DNA of 22,780 nt from Acidobacteria bacterium UBA2994 (lineage in GTDB: Bacteria; Acidobacteriota; Vicinamibacteria; Vicinamibacterales; UBA8438): assembly GCA_002346545.1 (NCBI GenBank), contig DEAA01000027.1:131447-154226 (forward strand). The letters are read 5' to 3'. Below are positions 6,741 through 14,548 of the stretch, piece after piece. Under the pieces are notes generated by a model, which saw only the letters and a list, made by a program, of their open reading frames with translations, searched no databases and was not told the origin of the DNA. Both the position numbers and the translations under genes were made by a program. The stretch's first letter is position 1; the number at the start of each line of letters is the position of its first letter.

Positions 6741-9230
6741 ATGGCATCCCTCGGTTCCTTCACCCTGCTTGCAGCTTTCATCATTGGCAGCTACGCCGCT
6801 GCCATCTCGGTGGTCGGCGCACGTCGACGCTCGTCCCGACTCATCGAGAGTGGGATCGGCGCGTCTTATGTAGTGTGTGCGCTGATGTTGCTGGCGTCGG
6901 CCATCATCATCCACGCCTTCGTCACGGAGGACTATTCGATTCGCTACGTCAATCTGAATTCGGATACGGCGCAGCCGCTGTTCTACCAGCTGACCTCCTA
7001 CTGGGGTGGGCTTGATGGATCGATCATGTTTTGGGTGACGCTGCTGGCGATTTTCGGGTCGCTGGCGGTCTACTCGAATCGAGAGCGGCAGCGGGAGCTG
7101 ATTCCCTATGTCGTGGCGGTCATCTCAGGCGTGCAGATGTTCTTTCTGTTCGTGATGATCGTTCACAAGAACCCGTTTTCAACCTACTTGCTTGAGACAC
7201 CTGTCGATGGGCGCGGACTGAACCCGTTGCTGCAGAACTTCTACATGGCGGTGCATCCGCCGTCGCTCTACATTGGGTTCGTCGGGATGACGATTCCCTT
7301 CGCGTTCGGGATCGCGGCGTTGATCACTGGCCAGCTGGATGACTCCTGGCTTCGAGCGGTGCGGCGGTGGACGATGATCGCTTGGATTTTCCTCACGCTC
7401 GGCCTTACGCTCGGCATGATCTGGGCCTATGAGGAGCTCGGATGGGGCGGCTACTGGGGCTGGGACCCGGTCGAGAACGCGGCCTTGCTCCCCTGGTTCA
7501 CCGCCACCGCGTTTCTGCATTCGATTAGGGTGCAGGAGCAGCGCAGCATGCTCAGGGTCTGGAATATGACCCTGGTCATCATGACGTTCTTTCTCACTAT
7601 CTTTGGGACGTTCATGACCCGCTCCGGGATCGTGCAATCGGTGCATGCCTTCGGCCAGGACACCACGTTGACCTACATGTTCACGGTCTTCATGGTGGTA
7701 CTGCTCGTATTCAGCTTCGGTCTGGTCATCTACCGGCTGCCGTTGTTGCGGGCCCGGAACGAACTCGAGTCCTGGGTGTCCCGGGAGGCGGCGTTCCTGG
7801 TGAACAACTGGATCCTCTTGTTCTCGGCGGTCTTCGTGCTGTTTGCCACGATGTTCCCGACCCTTAGCGAAGCGGTGACAGGAGATCGCCTGACCGTCGG
7901 ACCGCCGTTCTTCACGAAGTGGATGCTGCCGATTGGACTGATGCTGCTGACCTTGACGGGCATAGGGCCACTCCTTGCGTGGCGGCAATCGAGTCTTGGG
8001 AACCTGCGCCAGCAGTTCATTTGGCCGGTGACGGCGGCGTTGGTGACCGGGGCCTCCCTGTACGCGGCGGGATTTCGGGTGTGGGTCTCCGGACTGTGTT
8101 TCTCGCTGTGTGCGTTCGTCGCTGGCACGATCGCGCAGGAGTTCGTGCGGGGTGCGGCCGTGCGCCGCGAGGCCACCGGCGCCGGCTTGATGACCTCAAT
8201 GATCGGTTTGGTGGCGCGCTCGAGACGGCGCTACGGCGGCTATATCGTCCACGTGGGCATCGTGCTGATGTTCCTCGGCTTCGCAGGGTCTGGCTACAAG
8301 CTCGATTCGCAGGTCCTGCTCAATCCTGGAGAGACCCACGAAATAGGACGCTATTCGGTCCGGTATGACCGCCTGAGCCAGAACACGGACGACCGCAAGC
8401 AGGCGATCACGGCGCACATGACCGTGTTCAAAGATGGTGAGGCCGTGGGCGAGCAGTACCCGGCACGCTGGTTCTTTTTCAAGCACGAGGATCAGCCCAC
8501 GACCGAAGTAGCGATGCATCGCACGGTTGCCGAGGACCTATATATCGTTCTCGCGGGCTACGAGTTCGCCGATCAGGCAGCCAGTTTCCAGATCACGGTC
8601 AACCCGCTCGTGAACTGGATCTGGTTCGGGTTTGCGGTCCTGGCGTTTGGCACCGGTATCGCCTTGCTCCCGGAGAGCACGTTCGCCTTTGCCGGCGCGA
8701 CGGTACCGAAGGGCGCCGCGACGGCCTCTACGCTGGCGCTGGTGGCGGGGCTGACGCTCTCCGGCGCCGTGCCTCTTTCCGCCCAGCAGCTTCAGGGAGC
8801 GCTCCAAGAGGTCAATCCGGCCACCAGCGAACTCGAGATGGACCTTCGGAGGTCGCTCGTCTGTATGTGCGGCAGCCCGGGGTGCGGCAAGAAGATCCTG
8901 GCCGAGTGCACGTGCGCCACGGCGGCCGAGACCCGCGAAGAGCTGTCGAATCTGGTGGCCGAGGGGATGACTCGAGACGAGGTGTTCCAGTTCTACGTCG
9001 ACAAACACAACAGTCAGGAGGCGTTGGCCGCTCCACTCGACCAAGGCTTCAACCGCTTGGCCTGGCTCTTTCCGTATCTGCTCGCGCTCACCGCCGCGCT
9101 GGCCCTCGGGGGCGCGCTGGTTCGCTGGACGCGTCACACGGCCGGACCGGCGGTTCTAGCCGCCGGGGCCGGTGGCCTCGACGAACAGCTGGAGGCGCGC
9201 CTCGACGATGAGTTGCGCGACCTCGACTGA
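6741..9230 (+). CDS. ccmF: CcmF-CcmH fusion: cytochrome c heme lyase
   Basis: The 829-residue protein joins two Ccm subunits. Residues about 1-645 are CcmF, a polytopic membrane protein with the WWD heme-handling motif (W235 to D242, W-G-G-Y-W-G-W-D-P-V-E-N) and the conserved H172-P-P-S-L-Y. Its large periplasmic loop lies near 520-620. Residues 655-681 are a second hydrophobic stretch ending V-P-L-S-A-Q-Q, which looks like an old signal peptide kept inside the chain. Residues 682-829 are a CcmH domain with a C-terminal membrane helix (773-796). Its cysteines are C708, C710, C715, C723 and C725, instead of the usual LRCxxC. CcmF and CcmH together attach heme to reduced apocytochrome in the periplasm. 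ATG 6741 follows GAGGT at 6728-6732. No stop or frameshift lies between the halves. Confidence 0.92.
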   Translation: MASLGSFTLLAAFIIGSYAAAISVVGARRRSSRLIESGIGASYVVCALMLLASAIIIHAFVTEDYSIRYVNLNSDTAQPLFYQLTSYWGGLDGSIMFWVTLLAIFGSLAVYSNRERQRELIPYVVAVISGVQMFFLFVMIVHKNPFSTYLLETPVDGRGLNPLLQNFYMAVHPPSLYIGFVGMTIPFAFGIAALITGQLDDSWLRAVRRWTMIAWIFLTLGLTLGMIWAYEELGWGGYWGWDPVENAALLPWFTATAFLHSIRVQEQRSMLRVWNMTLVIMTFFLTIFGTFMTRSGIVQSVHAFGQDTTLTYMFTVFMVVLLVFSFGLVIYRLPLLRARNELESWVSREAAFLVNNWILLFSAVFVLFATMFPTLSEAVTGDRLTVGPPFFTKWMLPIGLMLLTLTGIGPLLAWRQSSLGNLRQQFIWPVTAALVTGASLYAAGFRVWVSGLCFSLCAFVAGTIAQEFVRGAAVRREATGAGLMTSMIGLVARSRRRYGGYIVHVGIVLMFLGFAGSGYKLDSQVLLNPGETHEIGRYSVRYDRLSQNTDDRKQAITAHMTVFKDGEAVGEQYPARWFFFKHEDQPTTEVAMHRTVAEDLYIVLAGYEFADQAASFQITVNPLVNWIWFGFAVLAFGTGIALLPESTFAFAGATVPKGAATASTLALVAGLTLSGAVPLSAQQLQGALQEVNPATSELEMDLRRSLVCMCGSPGCGKKILAECTCATAAETREELSNLVAEGMTRDEVFQFYVDKHNSQEALAAPLDQGFNRLAWLFPYLLALTAALALGGALVRWTRHTAGPAVLAAGAGGLDEQLEARLDDELRDLD

Positions 9231-9249
9231 GTAGGAATAGTCACCACCA

Positions 9250-9903
9250 ATGACCGGCAACCCCGAGCCGGCCCGAGGCACCTCGACCAGCTTGCCGCCG
9301 ACCTCATCGTTCCGTCCTTGGCACCTGTTTGCGACCGCGGCGATGCTGGCGGCGACGCTGGCCGTGGTCGTCGCTCGGCCACCAAGCGTGGTCGTCCTGA
9401 TCATGCTGACGCTGACTGTCGCGTCGGCCGCGTTCGTCGGCTTGATGGTCTATCGCACCGTACGCCCGTTGATGGCTCGCGATTTTGAGGAAGCCACGCC
9501 GATGGTGGGGTCGCGCAGCCGGGCGGCGGTGGACCGCGAGAAAACTCTGGTACTGCGGTCCATCAAGGAGCTCGAGTTCGATCGCGCGATGGGTAAGGTG
9601 GCCGACGACGACTTCGCCGAAATACAACGGCGTCTCCGTCTCAGGGCGCTCGGGTTGATGAAGCAGCTCGATACTGAGGCGGTGGATTTTCTGGCTGTGA
9701 TTGAGCGGGAGCTGGCTGAGCGGCTCGGTACTGACGCTCCGCTGGAACGGGAGAGCGAGTCGGTTGCCGTCGAGACTGCCGAGGATGCCTCGAGCTTGGC
9801 CCTCGTCGGGACGTGCTTATCCTGCGGCACGCGCAATGATGAGGATGCTCGGTTCTGCAAGGAGTGCGGGGAGCCGCTGGGGAACGATGTTGGGACGGAG
9901 TAA
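9250..9903 (+). CDS. Membrane-anchored zinc-ribbon protein with CcmI-like helical segment
   Basis: The 217-residue product has two membrane helices (about 24-42 and 45-70). A charged helical segment follows (95-142: R-E-K-T-L...E-L-E-F-D-R-A-M-G-K...F...L...Q-L-D-T), then an acidic linker and a C-terminal zinc ribbon with C189-x2-C192 and C203-x2-C206. With both ends cytoplasmic, helices and zinc ribbon fit a regulator or scaffold. The segment with E-L-E...G-K resembles the first cytoplasmic loop of CcmI, the apocytochrome-handling subunit, but no TPR domain is present. It lies 19 bases after ccmF-ccmH and overlaps the next gene, so it belongs to the operon. ATG 9250 is preceded by AGGAA at 9233-9237. 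I do not recognise a named family; CcmI-related is inference. Confidence 0.75.
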   Translation: MTGNPEPARGTSTSLPPTSSFRPWHLFATAAMLAATLAVVVARPPSVVVLIMLTLTVASAAFVGLMVYRTVRPLMARDFEEATPMVGSRSRAAVDREKTLVLRSIKELEFDRAMGKVADDDFAEIQRRLRLRALGLMKQLDTEAVDFLAVIERELAERLGTDAPLERESESVAVETAEDASSLALVGTCLSCGTRNDEDARFCKECGEPLGNDVGTE

Positions 9904-11089
9904 CGTTTGGTCGCTGGGTGCCGCGGCGGTGCTGGTGTGCGTAGTGGCCGCGGGTGCGTCCGCCCAGCCGGACCCTCGACAGATGTCCGGCATCCCCCGC
10001 CCAGACCCGAACCTGTCGGATGGGTCGATCACGGTCCGTGTTATCCGCGGAAGTTTCGCCAACAACGTCGTCGACCATCCAGTGGACCTGTTGGCAGGCG
10101 ACGCCGTGTCGACGGCCGTGACCGACGCCGAAGGCCGCGCCTCCTTCAGCAGCCTGAGTCCGGGGTCTCAGGTGCGCGTGGCGACCATGCTGGACGGACA
10201 GACACTTGAGTCGCAGCCGTTCTCCGCGCCGGGGCGCGGAGGGGTGGCCGTGATGTTGGTGGGCGCGCTCCCGGGCGCCGACCCAGAGCCGCCGCGCGTG
10301 CCTGGTACCGTGACCCTGGGCGGCGATTCTCGGATTCTGATTGAACTGGGCGAGGAGGTCCTCGAGGTCTATTACCTGCTCGATGTGGTGAACCTTGCAG
10401 ACAGTCCTGTCGAGCCGCAACCCGCCTTCGAGTTTTCCTTTCCGTCCGGAGCGCAGTCCACCACTGCGTTGCAGGGGTCGTCCCCGCGGACGCTCATCGA
10501 TGGTCCGAATGTCTCGGTGGCGGGAGGATTCCAGCCCGGGGTGACGCCGGTGCGGGTAGCCTACATCCTTCCGTACGGGTCCGGCGAGGTGGCTGTGTCA
10601 CAGGCGTTTCCTGCCGCATTCGACCAGTTACTGGTGTTCATCGAAAAGTGGGGCGGCATTGAGGTCGACTCGACCCTGATCGACCGTCGAGGTGAGATGG
10701 GCGAAGACCAGACCGGCGCCTCTGCACTGCTGTGGGCAGCGGGCAATCGAGTAGCCGCCGGGCAGCCGGTGACGCTAGAGCTCACCGGTCTCCCGCATCA
10801 TCCGGGCTGGCCGCGGATTCTGACGCTTAGCCTGTCTGGCCTTATCTTGCTGGCGGGTGGCATCGGCGCCAGTGGGGGAACGGTGCCCGACGCGGATGCC
10901 GTTCGACAGGCGCAGCTGGAACGCCGCCGCGAGAAGCTGTTTACCGAACTGGCGAAGGTGGAGCGCCAGCATCGCGAGGGCAAGAGCCGTCCGACCCGGT
11001 ACGGCACGCGACGGGCGGAACTCGTCGGCCAGCTGGAGCGCGTGCTGCGGGACCTCGACACGGGGCCGGTGCCCGATCCCGCGTCTTAG
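9887..11089 (+). CDS. Exported single-pass membrane protein with cytoplasmic CcmI-like tail
   Basis: The best start is ATG 9887, overlapping the previous stop by 17 bases. It places a signal peptide at residues 1-24 ending A-A-G-A-S-A-Q-P-D. The frame is open further upstream, but that overlaps the previous gene. The 400-residue product has a periplasmic region (about 25-305) that begins with a carboxypeptidase-regulatory-like beta fold (V-T-D-A-E-G-R-A-S-F-S-S-L-S-P-G) and continues with further beta-rich sequence. One membrane helix follows (about 310-328), then a charged cytoplasmic tail (335-400). The tail (R-E-K-L...K-V-E-R...E-G-K...Y...L...L-D-T) matches spacing seen in the preceding protein. 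No named family is recognised. Its place between ccmFH and ccmA suggests a role in cytochrome maturation. Confidence 0.75.
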   Translation: MLGRSNVWSLGAAAVLVCVVAAGASAQPDPRQMSGIPRPDPNLSDGSITVRVIRGSFANNVVDHPVDLLAGDAVSTAVTDAEGRASFSSLSPGSQVRVATMLDGQTLESQPFSAPGRGGVAVMLVGALPGADPEPPRVPGTVTLGGDSRILIELGEEVLEVYYLLDVVNLADSPVEPQPAFEFSFPSGAQSTTALQGSSPRTLIDGPNVSVAGGFQPGVTPVRVAYILPYGSGEVAVSQAFPAAFDQLLVFIEKWGGIEVDSTLIDRRGEMGEDQTGASALLWAAGNRVAAGQPVTLELTGLPHHPGWPRILTLSLSGLILLAGGIGASGGTVPDADAVRQAQLERRREKLFTELAKVERQHREGKSRPTRYGTRRAELVGQLERVLRDLDTGPVPDPAS

Positions 11090-11108
11090 CGGCTGGCGAG
11101 GAGCTCTC

Positions 11109-11852
11109 GTGCCCCGTCCTTCGCATCTCGATTTCGACCAGGTAGTTGCCAGCGGAGTGTCCCGGTCCTATGGTCGGCGGCGGGCGCTTCGGCACGTGTC
11201 GCTCTGCTGCCGTGGCGGTGAGATCGTTGGGCTCGTGGGCCCCAATGGTGCCGGAAAGTCCACTCTCCTGGGCGTGCTCAGCACGCTGGCCGAACCTTCT
11301 TTTGGCGAGGTGCGTTACGGCAAGTGGACCGCTCGCGGGGCAGGTACGAGGCTCAGGGCCCAGATAGGATTCTTGTCTCACGAGCTGCAGCTCTATCCTG
11401 AACTCACCGCGCGTGAGAATCTGGCGTTCTTTGCTGGGATGTACGGACTCGATAAGGTCGACGCCAGGGTCGAGGCGGCGCTGGAGACGGCGGCGCTCAG
11501 CGATCGTGCCGACGATGTGGTCGAGGGGTTCTCCCGAGGGATGAGACAGCGGCTGGCGCTTGAGCGTGCGCTGCTGCACACGCCGCGGCTGGTTTTGCTC
11601 GACGAACCGTTTACGGGACTCGACGAATCTGCAGTAGCGGCTCTCATGCACCGGCTCTCGTTGCTGAGAACGGACGGTCGCATCGTGCTGGTTGTGACCC
11701 ATGATCTCGATACCGTCGATGGTCTTCTAGACCGGGCGTTGATGTTACGCCATGGCCGGATTCGCGAGCTGCCGGCGACCGGCACCTTGCGCGAGCGCTA
11801 TCGGGTGGAGGTGCAGGAAGCGTCGTCGAAACTGGGAGGTGTGTCCGCATGA
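11109..11852 (+). CDS. ccmA: Heme exporter ATP-binding subunit CcmA
   Basis: GTG 11109 follows AGGAG (11099-11103) by five bases and gives a 247-residue ABC ATPase. The frame is open further upstream, but that part overlaps the previous gene. Walker A is G-P-N-G-A-G-K-S-T (44-52). The signature is the CcmA-like F-S-R-G-M-R-Q-R, Walker B is L-V-L-L-D-E-P, and a switch histidine follows in V-T-H-D. With CcmB, CcmC and CcmD it forms the complex whose ATP hydrolysis releases heme-loaded CcmE. It is about 40 residues longer than the E. coli protein, with extra sequence at both ends. Its stop overlaps the ccmB start (ATGA), so translation is coupled. Confidence 0.93.
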   Translation: MPRPSHLDFDQVVASGVSRSYGRRRALRHVSLCCRGGEIVGLVGPNGAGKSTLLGVLSTLAEPSFGEVRYGKWTARGAGTRLRAQIGFLSHELQLYPELTARENLAFFAGMYGLDKVDARVEAALETAALSDRADDVVEGFSRGMRQRLALERALLHTPRLVLLDEPFTGLDESAVAALMHRLSLLRTDGRIVLVVTHDLDTVDGLLDRALMLRHGRIRELPATGTLRERYRVEVQEASSKLGGVSA

Positions 11853-12532
11853 CGCGCTTCCTGCAGGTGGTATGGCTGGTGGTACGGAAAGACCTTCGGG
11901 TTGAGTCACGCAATAAGGAGATGCTGGTCACGACACTGTTCTTCGCCGTGTCCTGTGTCATGGTCTTTGCCTTTGCCTTCGTGCGGGGTGGGCGAGCCGT
12001 GGATGGCGCTGCGGCCGGCGTTCTGTGGATCGCGGTCGCCTTCGCCGGTACGTTGGCGCTTGGCCGGGCGTTCGAGCGCGAGCGGTACCAGGACGCCTTG
12101 CGCGGCCTGTTGCTGGCGCCGGTCGATCGTCCCGCGATCTATCTGGGTAAGCTCTCCGGACTCTTGTTGTTGCTGGCTGTTGTCGAGCTGGTGGTGGTCC
12201 TGATGGTGGCATTGATGTTCCAGGCGCCGCTGTTCGAGCATCCATTCCGGATGCTCGCGCTTCTGGCGCTCGGCACGCTTGGGTTCGCGAGCGTCGGGAC
12301 GCTCTTCTCCGCGATGCTGGTCAGAACCCGGAGCCGAGCGGTCCTGCTGCCGGTCTTGCTCTACCCGGTCACCATCCCCGTGCTGATCATGGGCGTCAGT
12401 GGCACGAATGTCCTCTGGCAGCCGGAACCAGACCTGGCGATGGTTCAGCTGTGGACCAGCTTGCTGCTGTTCTTCGATGCCGTGTTCCTGACGCTCGCGT
12501 TATGGACATTCGAGCCCGTCATGACAGAATGA
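11849..12532 (+). CDS. ccmB: Heme exporter membrane subunit CcmB
   Basis: The 227-residue, strongly hydrophobic product has about six membrane helices and the CcmB landmarks. Near the start is V-R-K-D-L-R-V-E-S-R (residues 12-21), and a cytoplasmic loop carries A-L-G-R-A-F-E-R-E-R then D-A-L-R-G-L-L-L-A-P. The last third has the conserved L-L-P-V-L-L-Y-P-V-T-I-P. CcmB is the membrane partner of the CcmA ATPase. The length is normal and all parts are present. The start overlaps ccmA by four bases, and ccmC begins four bases after its stop. Confidence 0.92.
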   Translation: MTRFLQVVWLVVRKDLRVESRNKEMLVTTLFFAVSCVMVFAFAFVRGGRAVDGAAAGVLWIAVAFAGTLALGRAFERERYQDALRGLLLAPVDRPAIYLGKLSGLLLLLAVVELVVVLMVALMFQAPLFEHPFRMLALLALGTLGFASVGTLFSAMLVRTRSRAVLLPVLLYPVTIPVLIMGVSGTNVLWQPEPDLAMVQLWTSLLLFFDAVFLTLALWTFEPVMTE

Positions 12533-12536
12533 GCCG

Positions 12537-13202
12537 ATGACTCGACGGCTGTTTCCGGTCCTTGCGGGCCTGTCGCTGCTGTTCTTCGTTGGCGCGCCGG
12601 TCCTGATCGTGCGCGCGCCCTATGAGTCCACCATGGGGCTCGTACAGAAGATCTTCTACTTCCACTTCGCTGGGTGGATGGCCATGTTTCTGGCGATCTT
12701 CGTACTCGGGATCGCCAGCATCATCTTCCTGTTCAGGCGAATTCGTTCGGCCGATCAGCTGGCGGTGGCCGCCGCGGAACAGGCGGTGATCTTTGGGTTG
12801 ATCGGGTTGATCACGGGGCCGTTGTGGGGTGTCAAGGCCTGGGGTGTTTGGTGGCAGTGGGACGCTCGATTGACCATGGCGGTCATTCTGGAGCTGATAC
12901 TCGTAGCGTACCTGCTGCTGCGGCAGTATGGTGGCCCAGGCTCGGATCGCCTGGCGGCCGGACTCGGCATTTTCGCGATGGCGAACGTGCCGTTCTTGTA
13001 TATCTCGACCGAGATCTGGCGCACGGTGCATCCGCGCACCTCGGTCGTACCGACCCTGCCGGTCGACTTCGGCCTGCCCTTGTGGTGGTCGGTGGCCGGG
13101 TTCGTCGTCATTTGCCTGGCGATGCTGTCGGCTAGGCGGCGACTCGAGGAGCAGCGGGCGACGCTCGATGAGTTATACCTGGCGTTGGAGGACGAGGCGT
13201 GA
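12537..13202 (+). CDS. ccmC: Heme handling protein CcmC
   Basis: The 221-residue product has about six membrane helices and the WWD motif between W97 and D109 (W-G-V-K-A-W-G-V-W-W-Q-W-D). Two flanking histidines match the heme ligands of the family: H43 in Y-F-H-F-A-G-W and H165 in T-V-H-P. CcmC binds heme on the periplasmic side and is needed for its covalent attachment to CcmE. The C-terminus ends in a charged helix rich in Arg and Glu. The stop overlaps the start of the next gene (GTGA). It could be confused with CcsA, but its size, its histidines and its neighbours ccmA and ccmB favour CcmC. Confidence 0.93.
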   Translation: MTRRLFPVLAGLSLLFFVGAPVLIVRAPYESTMGLVQKIFYFHFAGWMAMFLAIFVLGIASIIFLFRRIRSADQLAVAAAEQAVIFGLIGLITGPLWGVKAWGVWWQWDARLTMAVILELILVAYLLLRQYGGPGSDRLAAGLGIFAMANVPFLYISTEIWRTVHPRTSVVPTLPVDFGLPLWWSVAGFVVICLAMLSARRRLEEQRATLDELYLALEDEA

Positions 13203-13516
13203 GTGGACGAGGACGAAGAGCCCGCTGGTTGGTTGTCGTGATCCTGGCGGTCGTACTGACGGGCACGTGGGGCGAGAGTACCCTCTGGGCGCAGCCGACC
13301 GACGCGGCGCAGGACGGGTTCGTGCCGATGGACGAGATACCGCCGGAAGAGGAGCTCCCGGCGGCCCCTCTCGTTATGACCGCCTATGCGGTGGCCTGGG
13401 CCATCGTGATCGGGTACCTCTGGACGATATGGAAGCGCCTGGGTAACGTCGAGAAGGAGCTCGCCGACGTGGGGCGCCGGGTGTCCGCTGGCGACCGTGC
13501 CGGCACCGGCGCCTGA
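13199..13516 (+). CDS. ccmD: CcmD-like small membrane protein with N-terminal extension
   Basis: The 105-residue product starts at GTG 13199, overlapping the ccmC stop. Residues 1-32 look like a signal peptide or first membrane helix ending T-L-W-A-Q. An acidic, proline-rich linker (about 40-57) follows, then one membrane helix (about 60-80: V-M-T-A-Y-A-V-A-W-A-I-V-I-G-Y-L-W). A charged helix with K-R-L-G-N-V-E-K-E-L-A-D-V comes after it. The helix and its charged follow-on are typical of the alternative CcmD family. CcmD stabilises CcmC and CcmE and helps release of holo-CcmE. The position directly after ccmC supports the call. The N-terminal extension makes it longer than classical CcmD (about 40-70 residues). 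Confidence 0.8.
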   Translation: MSGRGRRARWLVVVILAVVLTGTWGESTLWAQPTDAAQDGFVPMDEIPPEEELPAAPLVMTAYAVAWAIVIGYLWTIWKRLGNVEKELADVGRRVSAGDRAGTGA

Positions 13517-13528
13517 GGTCTGCGGACC

Positions 13529-13699
13529 ATGCCCGCCGGCCACTTCGTCTACATCCCAGCCATTCTGCTCTTCGGACTGGTCGTCGGGTGGATCTTAGGA
13601 TCCCGCGCGGCGGCCGATGCCTACCACGCTGAGCTGCGTCGACGCGAGGAGCGCACGGCGCGGAAGCAGGCGCGGTCCGAGGCGGAAAAGACCGGCTGA
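13529..13699 (+). CDS. 56-residue membrane protein at the end of the ccm operon
   Basis: ATG 13529 follows GAGGT (13515-13519) by nine bases, the clearest ribosome binding site in the distal half of the operon. The 56 residues comprise a short N-terminus (M-P-A-G-H-F-V-Y), one membrane helix (about 9-24: I-P-A-I-L-L-F-G-L-V-V-G-W-I-L-G), and a strongly charged C-terminal helix rich in Arg, Glu and Lys with no prolines. Topology is probably N-out, C-in. It begins 12 bases after the ccmD-like gene and ends three bases before the stop of the convergent gene, so it is easily missed by length cut-offs. I know no named family. By position it may be a small Ccm accessory or a second CcmD-like subunit. 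Confidence 0.65.
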   Translation: MPAGHFVYIPAILLFGLVVGWILGSRAAADAYHAELRRREERTARKQARSEAEKTG

Positions 13700-13702
13700 C
13701 GG

Positions 13703-14548
13703 CTACCGTTCGACGACGACCGTCACATCGACGAATGTGGTCAGCACCGTGTCGTCGGCAACCGCCCGCACGATATACGTCCCAGGCTTGCTGAAGGTCG
13801 CGGTCGTCACGCCCCGTCCTCCCTCGAGCGACGGCATGCTCGGATCAAATGTGACCGCTCCCGGGCCGCGGTGATGCAGCCAGGTCACGGCCAGACCCGT
13901 CGCCACCGCTGCTCGCGGGTTCAGCATGTTCTGGGTATCCGGACCGAGACGCCCTCGGCGGTCGCCTCGTCGGCGAGCTGACTCGGGGTTTGGCCCTGGG
14001 ATCCCGTCATCGGCGGCCATCACGGCCAATGTCACCGCAGTTCCGACCCGGGTCGACCGCTGCGCCGCGCCCTCGACACTGACGCGCGGAGCGGTGTTGT
14101 CGACATAGGCGCCGCTGATGCCCATGCCACGGTTCGCTTTGACGACCGCGTCGTCCACTTCCCACACCGGCCAGAGGGAGCCGATCGCCGTGTCGGTCCG
14201 ACCGTTGTGCGTCACGGTCCAGATGAGGTCGTTGTCGCCGAAGTCCGCGGGTACCCGCACCTTAAAGACGTAGTTCTGCCGCCGGGGGTAGAAGTGGGTC
14301 GGCTGGCCGCGGTCGGTCTCGCCCGGTGAAAAGAAGTTCTGCGTGCCGACCGACACATGCGGCTGCTCTACGTAGTTCCGGTTGAGGTAACCGAACATTA
14401 GGTTGAAGGAGCCGTCCGGGTTCTTCTCCCATCCTTCGAACACCGGTTGGACGTTCTGGCCGCTGTTGAACTTCGTCTGGGCGTCGGCCACAGAGCCCAG
14501 ACAGAGGAGGACGGCGGCCGCTTTGATAGCGAAGAGCCGCCTAGTCAT
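13703..14548 (-). CDS. Secreted protein of unknown function, partner of the copper monooxygenase gene
   Basis: The likely start is ATG 14548, which overlaps the upstream gene's stop by eight bases and gives 281 residues with a signal peptide ending S-V-A-D-A-Q-T. The frame extends 13 codons further, but without a signal-peptide-like N-terminus. The first half of the mature chain is beta-rich, with V-F-E-G-W-E-K-N-P-D-G-S-F and F-G-Y-L-N-R-N-Y-V-E-Q-P. The last 90 or so residues read like an Ig/PKD-type domain ending G-T-Y-I-V-R-A-V-A-D-D then V-T-V-V-V. There are no cysteines or metal-binding clusters. I recognise no family. Overlap with the monooxygenase gene implies a shared transcript and probably a shared periplasmic task. 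Confidence 0.8.
   Translation of the reverse strand: MTRRLFAIKAAAVLLCLGSVADAQTKFNSGQNVQPVFEGWEKNPDGSFNLMFGYLNRNYVEQPHVSVGTQNFFSPGETDRGQPTHFYPRRQNYVFKVRVPADFGDNDLIWTVTHNGRTDTAIGSLWPVWEVDDAVVKANRGMGISGAYVDNTAPRVSVEGAAQRSTRVGTAVTLAVMAADDGIPGPNPESARRRGDRRGRLGPDTQNMLNPRAAVATGLAVTWLHHRGPGAVTFDPSMPSLEGGRGVTTATFSKPGTYIVRAVADDTVLTTFVDVTVVVER

Noticed and set aside
7179..7988. 269-residue minus-strand open frame
   Set aside because: Antisense to ccmF membrane segments; its translation is a charged, low-complexity mirror of them.
9641..10420. 259-residue minus-strand open frame
   Set aside because: Arg/Pro/His-rich antisense of two operon genes with a convincing layout on the plus strand.
10941..11702. 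253-residue minus-strand open frame
   Set aside because: Antisense to ccmA, which has all ABC motifs.
12755..13543. 262-residue minus-strand open frame
   Set aside because: Antisense to ccmC and the CcmD-like gene; Ser/Arg-rich with no domain.
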